Shown: positions 1 to 10,427 of the stretch, in pieces
How positions within the stretch are numbered: position 1 is the first letter of the stretch
How the letters are laid out: each line of letters starts with the position of its first letter
Assembly: GCA_009746045.1 (NCBI GenBank)
Contig: RPFO01000080.1
Span: 7,342,244-7,406,243, forward strand
Length of the DNA: 64,000 nt
Source: Mesostigma viride
Taxonomy: Eukaryota > Streptophyta > Mesostigmatophyceae > Mesostigmatales > Mesostigmataceae
Direction of reading: 5' to 3'
Notes under the pieces: generated by a model
What the model was told of the DNA's origin: nothing
What the model saw: only the letters and a program-made list of their open reading frames with translations
The model's database searches: none
Translations under genes and position numbers: made by a program

Positions 1-345
1 CTGCGTTAGAGGGGGGCCGGGGTGAAAGTATGTGTCGGATGGCAGCGACCCATACGCGGGGAGGGGGGCACGAAAGATAGGATCCACGAGCAGCATAATG
101 GTGAAAAATCCAGGAACATGGGTGCGTGTATGGGTGGCAGTGGGGATAGAAAGCCGGAAGACTCCTGCGCACCCCCCAACTACCTGCAAGCGGCATGTCA
201 ACACGCACGGCATACCCAGCATTCAGGTGACGTGAACAAGCCTTGCCGGTGGCCTAGCTATTGCCCCAACCAATGCACACTGGACATTTCTGGTCTTGTG
301 GTGGTGGTGCTGCTGTTGTTATGTGGGTGGGTGTGAGGAGTGGGT

Positions 346-935
346 GTGGTTGGGTGGTTGGGTGGTTGGTTGGTTGGGTGGGTGGGTGGTTGGGTGGGTG
401 GGTGGGTGGGTGGGTGGGTGGGTGGGTGGGTGGGTGGGTGGGTGGGTGGGTGGGTGGGTGGGTGGGTGGGTGGGTGGGTGGGTGGGTGGGTGGGTGGGTG
501 GGTGGGTGGGTGGGTGGGTGGGTGGGTGGGTGGAGTGGGTGTGAGGAGTGAATGTGGTTGGTTGGTTGGTTGGTTGGTTGGTTGGTTGGTTGGTTGGTTG
601 GTTGGTTGGTTGGTTGGTTGGTTGGTTGGTTGGTTGGTTGGTTGGTTGGTTGGTTGGTTGGTTGGTTGGTTGGTTGGTTGGTTGGTTGGTTGGTTGGTTG
701 GTTGGTTGGTGGTTGGGTGGGTGGGTGGGTGGGTGGGTGGGTGGGTGGGTGGGTGGGTGGGTGGGTGGGTGGGTGGGTGGGTGGGTGGGTGGGTGGTGGG
801 TGGGTGGGTGGGTGGGTGGGTGGGTGGGTGGGTGGGTGGGTGGGTGGGTGGGTGGGTGGGTGGGTGGGTGGGTGGGTGGGTGGGTGGGTGGGTGGGTGGG
901 TGGGTGGGTGGGTGGGTGGATTGGTTGGTTGATTG
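346..935. repeat. GGGT / GGTT microsatellite block in an intron
   Basis: About 590 bp of almost pure tetranucleotide repeat: GGGT from about 378 to 533, GGTT from about 556 to 708, then GGGT again to about 919, with short interruptions. It ends about 80 bp before the acceptor of the first visible GT29 exon, so it lies in an intron of that gene or upstream of it. Long open frames here (poly-Gly-Trp-Val or poly-Pro-Thr-His) are artefacts of the repeat. It is not a plant-type telomere (TTTAGGG). Confidence 0.95.
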
Positions 936-1015
936 TTTGGTTGGTGCGTGGTCATATTACATATTGTTATTGTTCTTGTTATTATTATTATTGGTTGCTG
1001 GTTGTGTCCCCTCAG

Positions 1016-4000
1016 ACATGGGCTTTCGAGAGACCCCCGACGAGACGGTGCTGCAGCACGTGAGCACGGAAGACGCGCTGCGGCTATTTATAGCCCAGCA
1101 GAAGCGGGCACGTATGGGGGCGGGGGTGGGGGCGGCCGCCGGCAGCAAGGGCAACGGACTGTTCGCACCAGGTGGCGTCGCGTATGCGATCGACCCGGAC
1201 TTCCACGGTACTTTTCCTTTTTCATCCTCACACCCCGGACTTTTTTCCACGGTGCCTTTCCTTTTTCCCTTGCGCTCTCTGCGCATGGCAGGCGGATGAA
1301 TCAGCCACAGCCCCCGTGGCTGGCAGGGTGGGAATGAAGCCATCGGGGCTGGCAGGGGTGAGAACGATAAGCCACAGCATGGGGGCTTGCCGGCGGATGC
1401 TTTGCTGAATGCTTTGTTTGGGGCAGGTTGCGTCAACTGGAGTTCTGTTTTGAGCAGGTTGCATCACTGTGGCTGGCAGCAGCATGCATAAGTCTGCGCG
1501 CAAGCTCCCAAGCGGGTGGCCTGATCCTGGGCGCATTTTGCAAGGAGGATTTGCTCGGTCATGCCTCACGGATGCGTAAAATGTGGGCTATATCACCAAG
1601 CACTGGATAGAGCGTGACTGTGCTGTATGAATTATGACCATGATTGATGGCTGATCTCGATAGTCAGAATATGACCATGTTTTGGTGGCTATGTTCCAGC
1701 CAAGCTCGTCGCGCGCGGTTGCTGGCGATGTTGGCCGCCATCAATTTCTTTTATAAAAATTGGCTGGGAGTCTCCCCCCCCCCCTCCCTGCGCCTTTCCC
1801 CCCTTCCCCTCCTTCCTAGATGCTGGACGAAACGTTCCTTGGATCACTTGGATGCTTGTGCTGGTGACACTGGCATGGGGTGTTACAAAGCCCGGGCAAT
1901 GCAGCCGGGAGGGTCCATCACAGTCTGGGGGGAGCTGTAGAGCAGCCGGAGGATTGATGAAATGGGAAGAGGGAAGAGGGTGGATGGGATCAGGGTTGCC
2001 GTACATGCCATGTTGTGAGTGTATGAAACCCTCCTGACCCAGTTTACGAGACTGCACTGTCAGAGGCCCTCCTCAGTTACCTTGTTGCACTATCATCATT
2101 ATTAAATGCACGTAGACTGCGTCACGTCTGTACCAATAAAGGAAGCTTCAACCCCTATACACAACGAGAAGGAGGGAGGGCGCTTTGGGGGGTCCTTACT
2201 TGTGTGAGCTAGGGGGGGGGTCCTTACTTGTAGCAGCTACGGGGGGGGGTCCTTACTTGTAGCAGCTACGGGGGGGGGTCCTTGTATGAGCTAGGGGGGG
2301 GGTCCTTACTTGTGTGAGCTAGGGGGGGGGTCCTTACTTGTAGCAGCTACGGGTGGGGGTCCTTACTTGTAGCAGCTACGGGGGGGGTTCCTTGTATGAG
2401 CTAGGGGGGGGGTCCTTACTTGTAGCAGCTACGGGGGGGGTTCCTTACTTGTGTGAGCTAGGGGGGGGTCCTTGTGTGAGCTAGTGGGGGGGGTCCTTAC
2501 TTGTGTGAGCTAGGGGGGGGGGGTCCTTACTTGTAGCAGCTAGGGGGGGGGGTCCATTGTATGAGCTAGGGGAGGGGACATTTAATGGAATGGGACATTG
2601 TACGTATCATTATAAGTTTGATGATGCGCGGTGGCCAGGTAACTCAGATTCCGTGGTGCCGCGTGCCAGGTGTCAGCATCAGGGGTGTCGATTGTCGGCA
2701 TGGCAAGGGTTGCACCATGACAGTTTTTTTTTTAAAGTTGCCACCATGGTGGCCTCGTGTTTACTTCTCTGATGACATATGCCACCAGGAATGTCTCATT
2801 TACCTACTGGCACACGGCTAGCATGGACGGCATGCCGCTTTTCCTACTGTGGAGTTTTTCCTTTTCGAGTCGTTTCCACATTCTTTTCATAAATATTTGT
2901 CTTTCTTACCCCGGCTGGCCCCTCCTGCTGCCCTCTCTTCTCCGTGCCCCTCCTGGGCTGGTTTGAGATCCCGCCGTACCTGTGGATGGGCTTCTTGTGT
3001 TGAGGCTAGCTGGATAATGCTACATTCATGTGGGATGGGCTTTCTTTTGTGCTGAGGCTAGATAATGCTACAATAATAGTAATAATTATATTATGATTAC
3101 TATCAATGTGGGTCGGTCTCTTCACTTTTCCCCACTGCAGCGTCGGCCCTGAACAAAATGGCATCCCCTTCCTAAATTTTGCCTCGTCTCCTGCTGGTGG
3201 GGTTCATACTTCCTATTCCTTTCGCCTCTGCAGAGCTGGCCCTGAACAAGACGGACAAGGGCGTCCTCTCCAACGGCTTCTTTGCGCTTCTGCTGGCGAC
3301 CCAGCTCTGCAACAGCATCACCGTCTATGGTTTTTTCCGCAAGTGGCGGGGCGTTGTCCGGTGGGTGGCTTCACCAGGATGCGCTACGGGTTCCTTGCTA
3401 GAAGTAGGGTCTAAGTAAACCGTCTTTCATCCGCAAATTGTTGTGGCATTGTGTGGTGCGCGTAGTCGAGATTGTGATGGTTGTCTGTTAGCAGTAGGAT
3501 ATAAGTCAATCATCCTTTTCATGGCTTCGTCCGCAAGTGGCAGGACATCATGCGGTGTCGGTTTTGGTCAAAGACAGTGATGATTTTTTGTTTCCAAGAC
3601 TCGGGTCATTCCTTGCTCTAGCAAAAGGGTGTACAAGTAAACAGTTCTTTGAAAGATTATCCCCGGTGATTGGACCAGGATCAACTTGTCCATCGTATGT
3701 CAAGCGTGAGCATTGTATTGTACAGTAGGCTGATAGTTTGAATCTCCCTGTTTGTGGGTACCAAGCGCTATTTACATTTGGGGTTGTCAATACCTGTTTG
3801 TCTACTCACTTTTACTCGTGTCGAGTACCACATGCGGCACGTGCCATGCATACACGAGGTTTCTAAGCCAAGCATTTGCTGGTGTACTGGCGTCTCGTGC
3901 CGTTTGACAGGGACCATGTATTCGATCGGTTTTTGAAAACTACTGTTTGATGTTGGGTGCGGGTGTATCGTGCTGTGTGACAGGTACCACTACTTTGACG

Positions 4001-5002
4001 CGGAGCAGCCGGACACCATGCAGTCGTCGCGCGACGACAAAGAGCGCCAGCTCATCACCAACTTGCTGGCGGAGCACCGGCGCGCGGGGCGGTCCTTCTC
4101 CAACGGGGAGCCATGCATGGGCATGGACGTGGACCAGTGGGGGGCGGATGTTGCGGCGGACGGAAGAAGAGGGGATACTAGGGCGGATGGCGGCGAACCG
4201 GCAGGTAGGCAGCAGGAAGGGGGGGAGGGGGGGACGGGGGCTAAAGCTATGTGAATAAAATTTCTATTCTCAGGGGAGCAAATGGCAAGGAAACGGCAGT
4301 TGTGCTGTGTGTTGTTTTTTTTTTTGTTTTTTTGGCGATAGCCACTGCATGCTGTCCTGTGCGGCAAAGAAAGTGTTACGGTTGCTGACTTGGCGTGAAG
4401 CGCCGCAAGGACGCCGAGGCACGTGGATGGGTAATCAGGATCAGTCGAGGTTCTTCGGAACGGCCAGGCTTGTGGTTTGGCTCGGACGCGTGTAAACTGT
4501 ATCAGTCCTTACCCAGGCTTCCATTGTGAGTCTATCCGCCTATTCTGCACATGCTTTATCCCGTGATAATATAGCCGCGGACTGAACCAGTGAATTGCCA
4601 TCGCTGTGAGAACATCCACCAGCGATCTACTTTGAATGCCCTTTGATTGTGGCACGGGTGGCTGTAACCACGGCTGAAGTGTTTTTTTTTTTTAATTTTT
4701 CTTTTTTTTTTCTTCTGTTTTGGATACCCTTGGATCGATGTCACGCAGGTTCCTACGGGGCATGCCCAGAGTGCCCTCTCGGCAGCCACTGTGAACCCGG
4801 GATCTGGCACCCGGTCCCTGACCCTGGCTTCTGCTACCCGCGGAAGCACCCACTGGGCAACGTCCAAAGTGAGCATGGGGTTCCCCACGTGGCGTGCTTT
4901 CAAGCGTGCAACGAGTCTCGGCCAGACGAGCAGGGTACCTGCGGTAGCGGCGAGCGCTCTTACTGCCCTGTGAAGGATTCTACAGGCTGCGATGTACAGT
5001 AG
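1016..5002 (+). CDS. GT29 sialyltransferase-like protein with Cys-rich C-terminal tail (5' partial, 4 exons visible)
   Basis: Exons inferred at 1016-1207, 3234-3360, 3984-4204 and 4749-5002. Every junction is GT-AG and the phases match (1, 2, 1), giving 263 codons plus TAG. Exon 2 reads through a sialylmotif-S-like stretch, [17 protein letters not shown], then ITVYGF. Joined to exon 3 it gives [11 protein letters not shown], which matches the position and sense of sialylmotif VS (HYFD/HYYD). Exon 1 ends YAIDPDFH, also expected just before motif S. The family transfers sialic acid or related sugars from CMP-donors in the Golgi; in green algae and plants the true substrate is mostly unknown. 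The last exon adds about 80 residues with many cysteines ([12 protein letters not shown] and more), resembling an extracellular Cys-rich module. The start, signal anchor and sialylmotif L lie upstream, outside the window or in unresolved exons. The exon 4 assignment rests on phase and splice sites only. Confidence 0.82.
2188..2575. repeat. G-run minisatellite in GT29 intron
   Basis: About 14 imperfect units of 22-30 bp. Each has a run of 7-11 G followed by TCCTTACTTGTAGCAGC or a TGTGTGAGC/TGTATGAGC variant. It lies inside the 2-kb intron between GT29 exons 1 and 2. Regularly spaced G runs give clear G-quadruplex potential on the plus, transcript-sense strand. Confidence 0.93.
3130..3180 (+). 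repeat. Decayed copy of the GT29 exon 2 acceptor
   Basis: CACTGCAGCGTCGGCCCTG at about 3134 followed by AACAAAATGG repeats, in degenerate form, the true acceptor at 3224-3260 (CTCTGCAGAGCTGGCCCTG then AACAAGACGG). A direct duplication of intron end plus exon start about 95 bp upstream of the real one. Confidence 0.75.
3385..3650 (+). repeat. Decayed copies of the GT29 exon 2 donor region
   Basis: The real exon end and donor near 3340-3366 (TCCGCAAGTGG then a GTGGGT donor) recurs as TCCGCAAATTG near 3430 and CGTCCGCAAGTGG near 3529. Intron sequence just past the donor (GCTAGAAGTAGGGTCTAAG) recurs as TTAGCAGTAGGATATAAG at about 3487 and more weakly at about 3617. The period is roughly 100 bp. 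Confidence 0.7.
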
Positions 5003-6379
5003 GAAAGTCTCTTGTGGTATTCCATATCCACATTAGCACATGCTCCCAGTTAGGTAGTCCGTAGGGGACCCTATTATGATTGTATGGTCATGCATACCAC
5101 TGCGGCGGAGCAGCGGGTTTCAGAAGGATTCATTCATTCACGTGCCTCCGTTGGGAGAGTCACGGGGCACCAGCTTTGAGTAGGTACATTTCATCTCTGC
5201 TTGATGCACAGCAAGAAGGGGGCATGGGACCCCCCCCTTCTCTCGTTGCCTTGAAAGGCAGGCCACAGGTTCAATTAAAGTGCTCACTGGGAGAGTCTAG
5301 CAGCTACTGTGGGTGCAATGAAGCTTCGACATAGCGAAAGCATAGCGGATGCGGTAGGGCTGTGCACCCCATGGTCAAGTGGCCACAGATAGGCTTGGAA
5401 CTCATTCAGAGGCGTAGGTTTAGGAGATTATAAAGGCCGGCCTCTCCCAGGCGGAGCCTGAGGGGTTTTAGGGGCATACCCAGGCTTCACCTACAACCCC
5501 CTCTTAAGGATGCTGGATGGATCAGACTGACCGCGGAAGGCCCATTTGCAACTTCCTTGCACCCACTTTAAAAATAGTCGCGGGCCGGTTATGTTGTATA
5601 ATTAGTGGACTAATCAATGATTGAAACCACCCTTCTAAAGATGACACATTTTTACTTGTAATGACGTCAATTACTTAATTAAATTAATTATGCGGTCCTG
5701 TTGGGGAGTCACGGATCATCAGCACTTGGATGGATTGAACCCATACTAATCTAACAGGGTCTAATAACGTCTTTAGGTCTAGGCCGGGGCCTCTTTGGCA
5801 AGGTTGTGGCCACGTATATAGGGCATGCATGACACGCTTCCGGCCTACGGCCGGCCCGAGGGTCGGGCCGGGGCGTGTGGCCAGCCTCCATGCACCACCT
5901 AGCTGGTGCTAGGCCATCTTGTCCCATGCATTTTTCCCCACATCGCTGGGGGGCGGCCTATAGAGACCGGCCCCATGCATGTCAGCCACAAGTTGATGAC
6001 GGAAGCTAGGGTGAATAATTAATCGATTATTCAGGTACTCGTCCAGTTTCCTTCATGCATCTTTGTATGATACCGACTGGTTGACCTCCTCCAAGGTTTT
6101 ACATGTGCACATGCATGCGCAAGGCCAAGTTGTTAGACCTCAAGTCATCTCCAGTCCTCGCCACAACAAGTACTGCGTACGTGCATGCAGTCATGCAAAT
6201 TTTACTTGCAGCTGTGCCTAGCAAGCATATTTATACCCAACTTCTTGGGTCTGCATGATGTGGTGTCATGACACCTTGGTGCGCCCCTCAAACCCGGCCC
6301 TCAGATTTCGGCCTTGTATTCTCCCAAAAGGGCACCTCTCAATGGATTTCCAAGCCTGCTCGGCAGTGCTGTCTCCCCG
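5003..6379. other. Intergenic; no gene seen
   Basis: No convincing exon. It contains a SINE-like 3' tail (about 5680-5765), a GC-rich inverted repeat near 5838-5875 (CGGCCTACGGCCGGCC region) and AT-rich stretches. Confidence 0.6.
5680..5765 (-). mobile_element. SINE-like 3' segment (TTAA tail, hairpin, B-box-like motif)
   Basis: Read on the minus strand it has GGGTTCAATCC, which looks like a tRNA/pol III B box, then GTGACTCCCCAACAGGAC (a short hairpin) and an ATTAATTTAATTA tail. The same hairpin-plus-tail recurs at about 9662-9710, 33815-33870, 34471-34560, 61286-61329 and 61420-61472. Confidence 0.55.
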
Positions 6380-6720
6380 ACTGTGCATGGCGACATGACG
6401 ACCCGGATCGGCCCAGCGTGGGGGAAACTCTAGCTAGCACTGCCGCTGCTGGAGCTCACCCTCGCCGCGACCTCTGCAAGGTCGTCATTGAGGGTCCTGA
6501 CCTACGGCGCGGAGGCGTGGGCGCCGACACAGGAGGTGGAGGATTATAATTGGATCAACGAGCCGTCACCAAAATGCTACGCAGAGCGCTCAATATTCCA
6601 AACTGTATCAGAATTGTGGATTTGTAAGCTGATTTACCTTTTGCTTATCACATTCTTAGGCACAGGCACCTGAGCCTAGCTGGGCTCCTGGCGCGCACAG
6701 ATCGCATGTGGACATACATC
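6380..6720 (+). pseudogene. LINE reverse-transcriptase C-terminal relic
   Basis: Broken reading frame. VLTYGAEAW is visible from about 6497, then after a frameshift KMLRRALNIPN at about 6571, a stop, and AGLLARTDRMWTYI near 6678-6720. The order and spacing match the end of non-LTR retrotransposon RT ORFs (the YGAEAW block, the MLRR block, then the R-rich GHLAR-type block). Frameshifts and stops show it is dead. Confidence 0.6.
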
Positions 6721-6829
6721 GGATAACTAGGCAAGCTGTATGCACCAAGCCCGCCCAGCCTGGGGGCTTTGTCCTAACATGGCAGTATTACCCTGGTCGG
6801 CATGCACAGCAAGGTGGTGCTGCCCTGAA

Positions 6830-9461
6830 CTATGCCTCCTTGTAATGCAGAGCCACACGCTCCAGATCGCTTCGCGGGAACTGATGCAAACAGCTCCGCA
6901 TCATCACCAGCTCTTTCGCCAGGGAGCCATCGGCGAGCAGCAAGCGATGAAGCTCGTCCTGCTGTTGTTGGCTTCTGTACGAGGTAGCACCGCTGAATAG
7001 CAGCAGCGACGTGGCCGTGCACGCAGGCACTGTCCCGATGGAACCATGGCAAGGGAAAGTGCTGTGGTCCGCAGGTAGCTTGGGCGGAGCCTCACCACAA
7101 GCGACAGCAGGCGGCTTCAACTGCTCATCCACGCCATCTGCGAACGGGCTTCCTGTCCCCCCTCCAACCTCGGCCTGCATGGAAGATGTGGCCGGCTTGC
7201 ACGCAAAGGACAAATGAAGCAGTGCCACGCGGCTACCGGTAGTGCCGCAGGACTGTTTCGCCTTGCTAGCCAAATTGGTGGCGATGCTGGCAGAGCTGGG
7301 GCAAACCAGGCCGTCCCTCTCCCACAGCAGCTCCAGCACGGCGTCCGCTTCCCGTTCCGACAGCAGCAATACTTCGCCCGTGTCGGGAAAGTAGAGCATC
7401 GCGTCAACTGCTCGCAAGAACTCGTTGAGCTCCAATCCTTTCTCAGGGGTCGGTCGGGGCGGCTGACCAACCACAGTGATCGTAACGTTATTGAGCGTCC
7501 CCTGCAGAAAATTGTACGTCATGAACACTTTATCAGACCAGGGAATGCTGCGCAGACCGGTCGGGAGGAGCAAGGCCGTCCCATTTTGTAGCGTAAGCAC
7601 CGGCGCGGGTAGCTCGCGGGGCGATCGGATGTGCAGGACGCTAGCATAATCCCAGGTCACCTCCGCCCTGGGTGTGCACATGGGCAGCTGCACCTCCTTC
7701 TCCACCTCCACCTCCTGTTCTGCTTGCATCTCCAGCTCTCGCTCACACTCACCCCCCAGGGCCATCTGGGAGACCACCACGCTGAAGTCGGAGCCATACT
7801 TGCGCCCGCGGTCGCGTATCCCTTCCATCATCGCTGCCATGCGTCCATCCAGCCGGTTGCCAGAATCAGCCACCGCCCGCTCCACCAGTTTCTCGACCAG
7901 CTGGCTCGCCGGCTGCTCTGCCAGCGCTGACTCGTACATGCGGTCCAACGCAACCTCCTCGTCCACCAAGGCCCGGTGCCATGTGGCGCCGTGCGTCAAC
8001 GCGAAGTGCGCCCCCTGCCGGGTCGCGTGAATGAGACCCGCTTGGGTGGCTTCCACCGTGTTGGCCATGACCACGCGCATGACATGCAACGGCCGAATGA
8101 GCTCCCTGCTCCCATGGCAAGACCCAGGGGCAGTACATCGCCCACCTTGACGGTAGGCACGCTTGACGACCAGCCCGTTGGCCTTGACCACCTTGTCGCT
8201 CAGCTCGTCGTTCCCCACCAGCAGCACCCTCTGGCCTTTGTCCAGCTGGCGCATGCGCCCCGCCGCCTGCATCAGCTTGTCCTTGGTCATGGAGGCTGAC
8301 AGGGTGACGAGTGCCAGCGCGTCGGGGCGCAGCTTGAGGTCCGTCCCTCGGCAGCGAGACTCGTCGAAGATGAAAAATATGTCCGCGGGGGACATGGGGG
8401 AGCGGGCCAACGGCACACACCAGCCGCTGCGGTCGAGCACCATCCACTCGTGATGTGCGGTCTCGTAATAGCCGACACCTTGGAAACCCTCGGTCCTGAC
8501 GCCACTGGTGGCAGGGCCGCTTATTGAGGCTGGCAAGGATGGCAGCAAATACTCGGCGGCCTCCTGGTTGCTGACCCCCACCAGGAACGCCCCCGCATCC
8601 AGCAACACGTGCGCTCTCCTGGCCATGCAGGAATCCAGAGTGGCTCGCCACAACGGCCCTGCATCCCCTGCCAGGGTGGTGTATGAGCCTTGCTTGCCAT
8701 CCTCCCGCAGCAGGAGTGCGAGCATCTTCCCGCTGGTGCCCTGGAGCTCGGGCAAGTCCAAGTGGTTCTGATGCACCTGGAGCGGCATGAGCCGGTGCAG
8801 GTCGTTGGTGCCGGAGAAGCCGACGACAAATCCCTTGTCGCCCGATGCCTGCGCGAGGTCCCACGCAGACGCGCTCATCTTCTTCTCAAACTGGTTGGTC
8901 TCGCGCGGGAAGAGGCAGTAGCTCAGCCAGAAGTTGATGACGCCCATGTTGCGCCCCAGCCTGCGGTGAAGCAGCGCCAGCTTGAGCGCGTTCGTCAGGT
9001 CCACCTTTTCGACCATGTCGATCGACGCCCATTCCTCCGCTTCTGCCTCACGGTCTGCTGCCGTCTCGCCTCCATATGAATCCTGTGCCTGAGGCTGAGG
9101 CTGAGGCTGAGGCTGAGATTCCGTCGCCCCTGCTTCTGCGATTCCCGGCTGGGACTGGGCGGGGGAGGTGCCGTCATTATGTCTCATATTCAGCCACGAC
9201 GGGGGCATGTCACCACCGCTCCCCGGCCTCTCGCACATCGCCAGCCACCCGTTGTAAAACTCAGTCTGGGCGCTGGGGGGATTTTTCAGCAATGTGCGCA
9301 GGCAGTCGACCATCTGGTCCAGGGTCAGCCCGTCGTGGTAGTACGCCAGGGTGGTTAGGAGTAGGGCGGCGTCCGGGTGCGCCCACTCGCTGCGGTCGGA
9401 CGGCTGGTTGTGCGCGCGGAAGGGGACGGCAAGATGCTTCTTGCGGGTGGAGCCGGCCCTC
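6830..9461 (-). CDS. DUF3638/DUF3645-type giant NTPase, left copy, exon C (C-terminal)
   Basis: Terminal exon of the left-arm gene. The acceptor (CTATCTGCGCAG) precedes 9461 and the TAG stop is at 6830-6832. It begins in the conserved LAVPFRAHNQP...RSEWAHPD segment typical of DUF3645 and carries FDESRCRGTDLKL and later QAAGRMRQLDKG, the RNA-helicase-like motifs found near the C-terminus of this family. A Gln-Pro dipeptide run (GAGGCT hexamers near 9090-9115) is one unit shorter than in the right copy. It joins exon B in phase, completing an Arg codon. The last few residues and two internal segments differ strongly from the right copy. The family is widespread in fungi, oomycetes and algae, is often auto-annotated as ubiquitinyl hydrolase, and has no settled function. 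Confidence 0.9.
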
Positions 9462-9661
9462 CTGCGCAGATAGATGGACGGCACATGGTCGGCAGATGGA
9501 ACATCCAGTACATACAAGAAAAAGTAGAGGTCACTGATGCTATCGATATCATCCCTTTAGGCACTGAGCCAGTTTGAAAGCATGCAGCAGACTCTTCCGT
9601 TGGCATTTATCTTTCGCTCGACCGAAGTAGTGCCTTCCTTATTGCTGACATCTAATAAGTA

Positions 9662-9740
9662 ATTAAACTTGTGCTCCCGTTGGGGAGTCACGGAGCACCG
9701 GAGTGCTTTTAATCCCTGTCTGTGCACAACAGACATCTAA
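9662..9740 (-). mobile_element. SINE-like 3' tail
   Basis: On the minus strand GGGATTAAAAGCACTCC leads into GTGCTCCGTGACTCCCC, the hairpin partner ACGGGAGCAC, and a TTTAATTA tail. It belongs to the same dispersed family as the copies at 33.8, 34.5 and 61.3 kb. It is present in the B-C intron of the left gene only. Confidence 0.6.
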
Positions 9741-10427
9741 TAATGGCAGGCGAGACTGCCGCTGCAAAAAGAGTCCTGCTTTTGTTACTTGCAGAAGGTG
9801 AACGCCGGTCAAGAGCAGTAGATGAGGGCTGTGTGGTGGGCAGGACGACACAAATAAATCAGATACTACACTAGTTTTTACACAGCAAGTGAGCTTAGAT
9901 CGTGACCAACGAGGCTGGCTGGTTGGCAGGGCCATGCATGCATAGGGCCAACAAGTGTGCAGTCAGCTAATTCACGACGGTTTCAAAGAATGTTTTGATC
10001 AATGGAGCAACATGTGGTATGATTATCCCAGAAAAAAGCGTCATGTCAAAGGTTTTGAGTGCAAAAAACCATGCCACTTTGAATGAAAGGAACACAAACG
10101 AACGGCAAGAGGTATTCTTATTTCAGAACAGCCAAGGATGACCAAACTAGGAGGCAAGCAGTACCGACCCATCCACATGCACTGTACTCCACCAGAGACT
10201 GTGCATGAGCGTGGCAAACACTGTGGCGACCCCCAACCCACCCCGACACACACAGGCCCACACACACCAGCCCAACTTGACATACGTCACCATCGTGCAA
10301 GTGGCAATCATCTCAAAGTGTTTACCCACCTGTCCAGCGCGCAAACAACAGGAGGGCAGGAGGCTGTTACGGATAAGACAACTAGATGAACAGATGCACG
10401 TGCTTCGACCCACGCTCTACTACCCAC

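Noticed and set aside
346-935. Possible telomere
   Set aside because: GGGT/GGTT is not TTTAGGG or TTTTAGGG and sits beside an ordinary splice acceptor.
254-1299. Long ORFs of poly-Pro-Thr-His or poly-Gly-Trp-Val type
   Set aside because: Pure GGGT/GGTT microsatellite; open in several frames on both strands.
7866-8864. Overlapping ORFs of several hundred codons within the giant NTPase exons
   Set aside because: GC-rich shadow frames of exon C; the same holds for 11376-11873, 26149-26676, 27020-27850 and 31216-32214.
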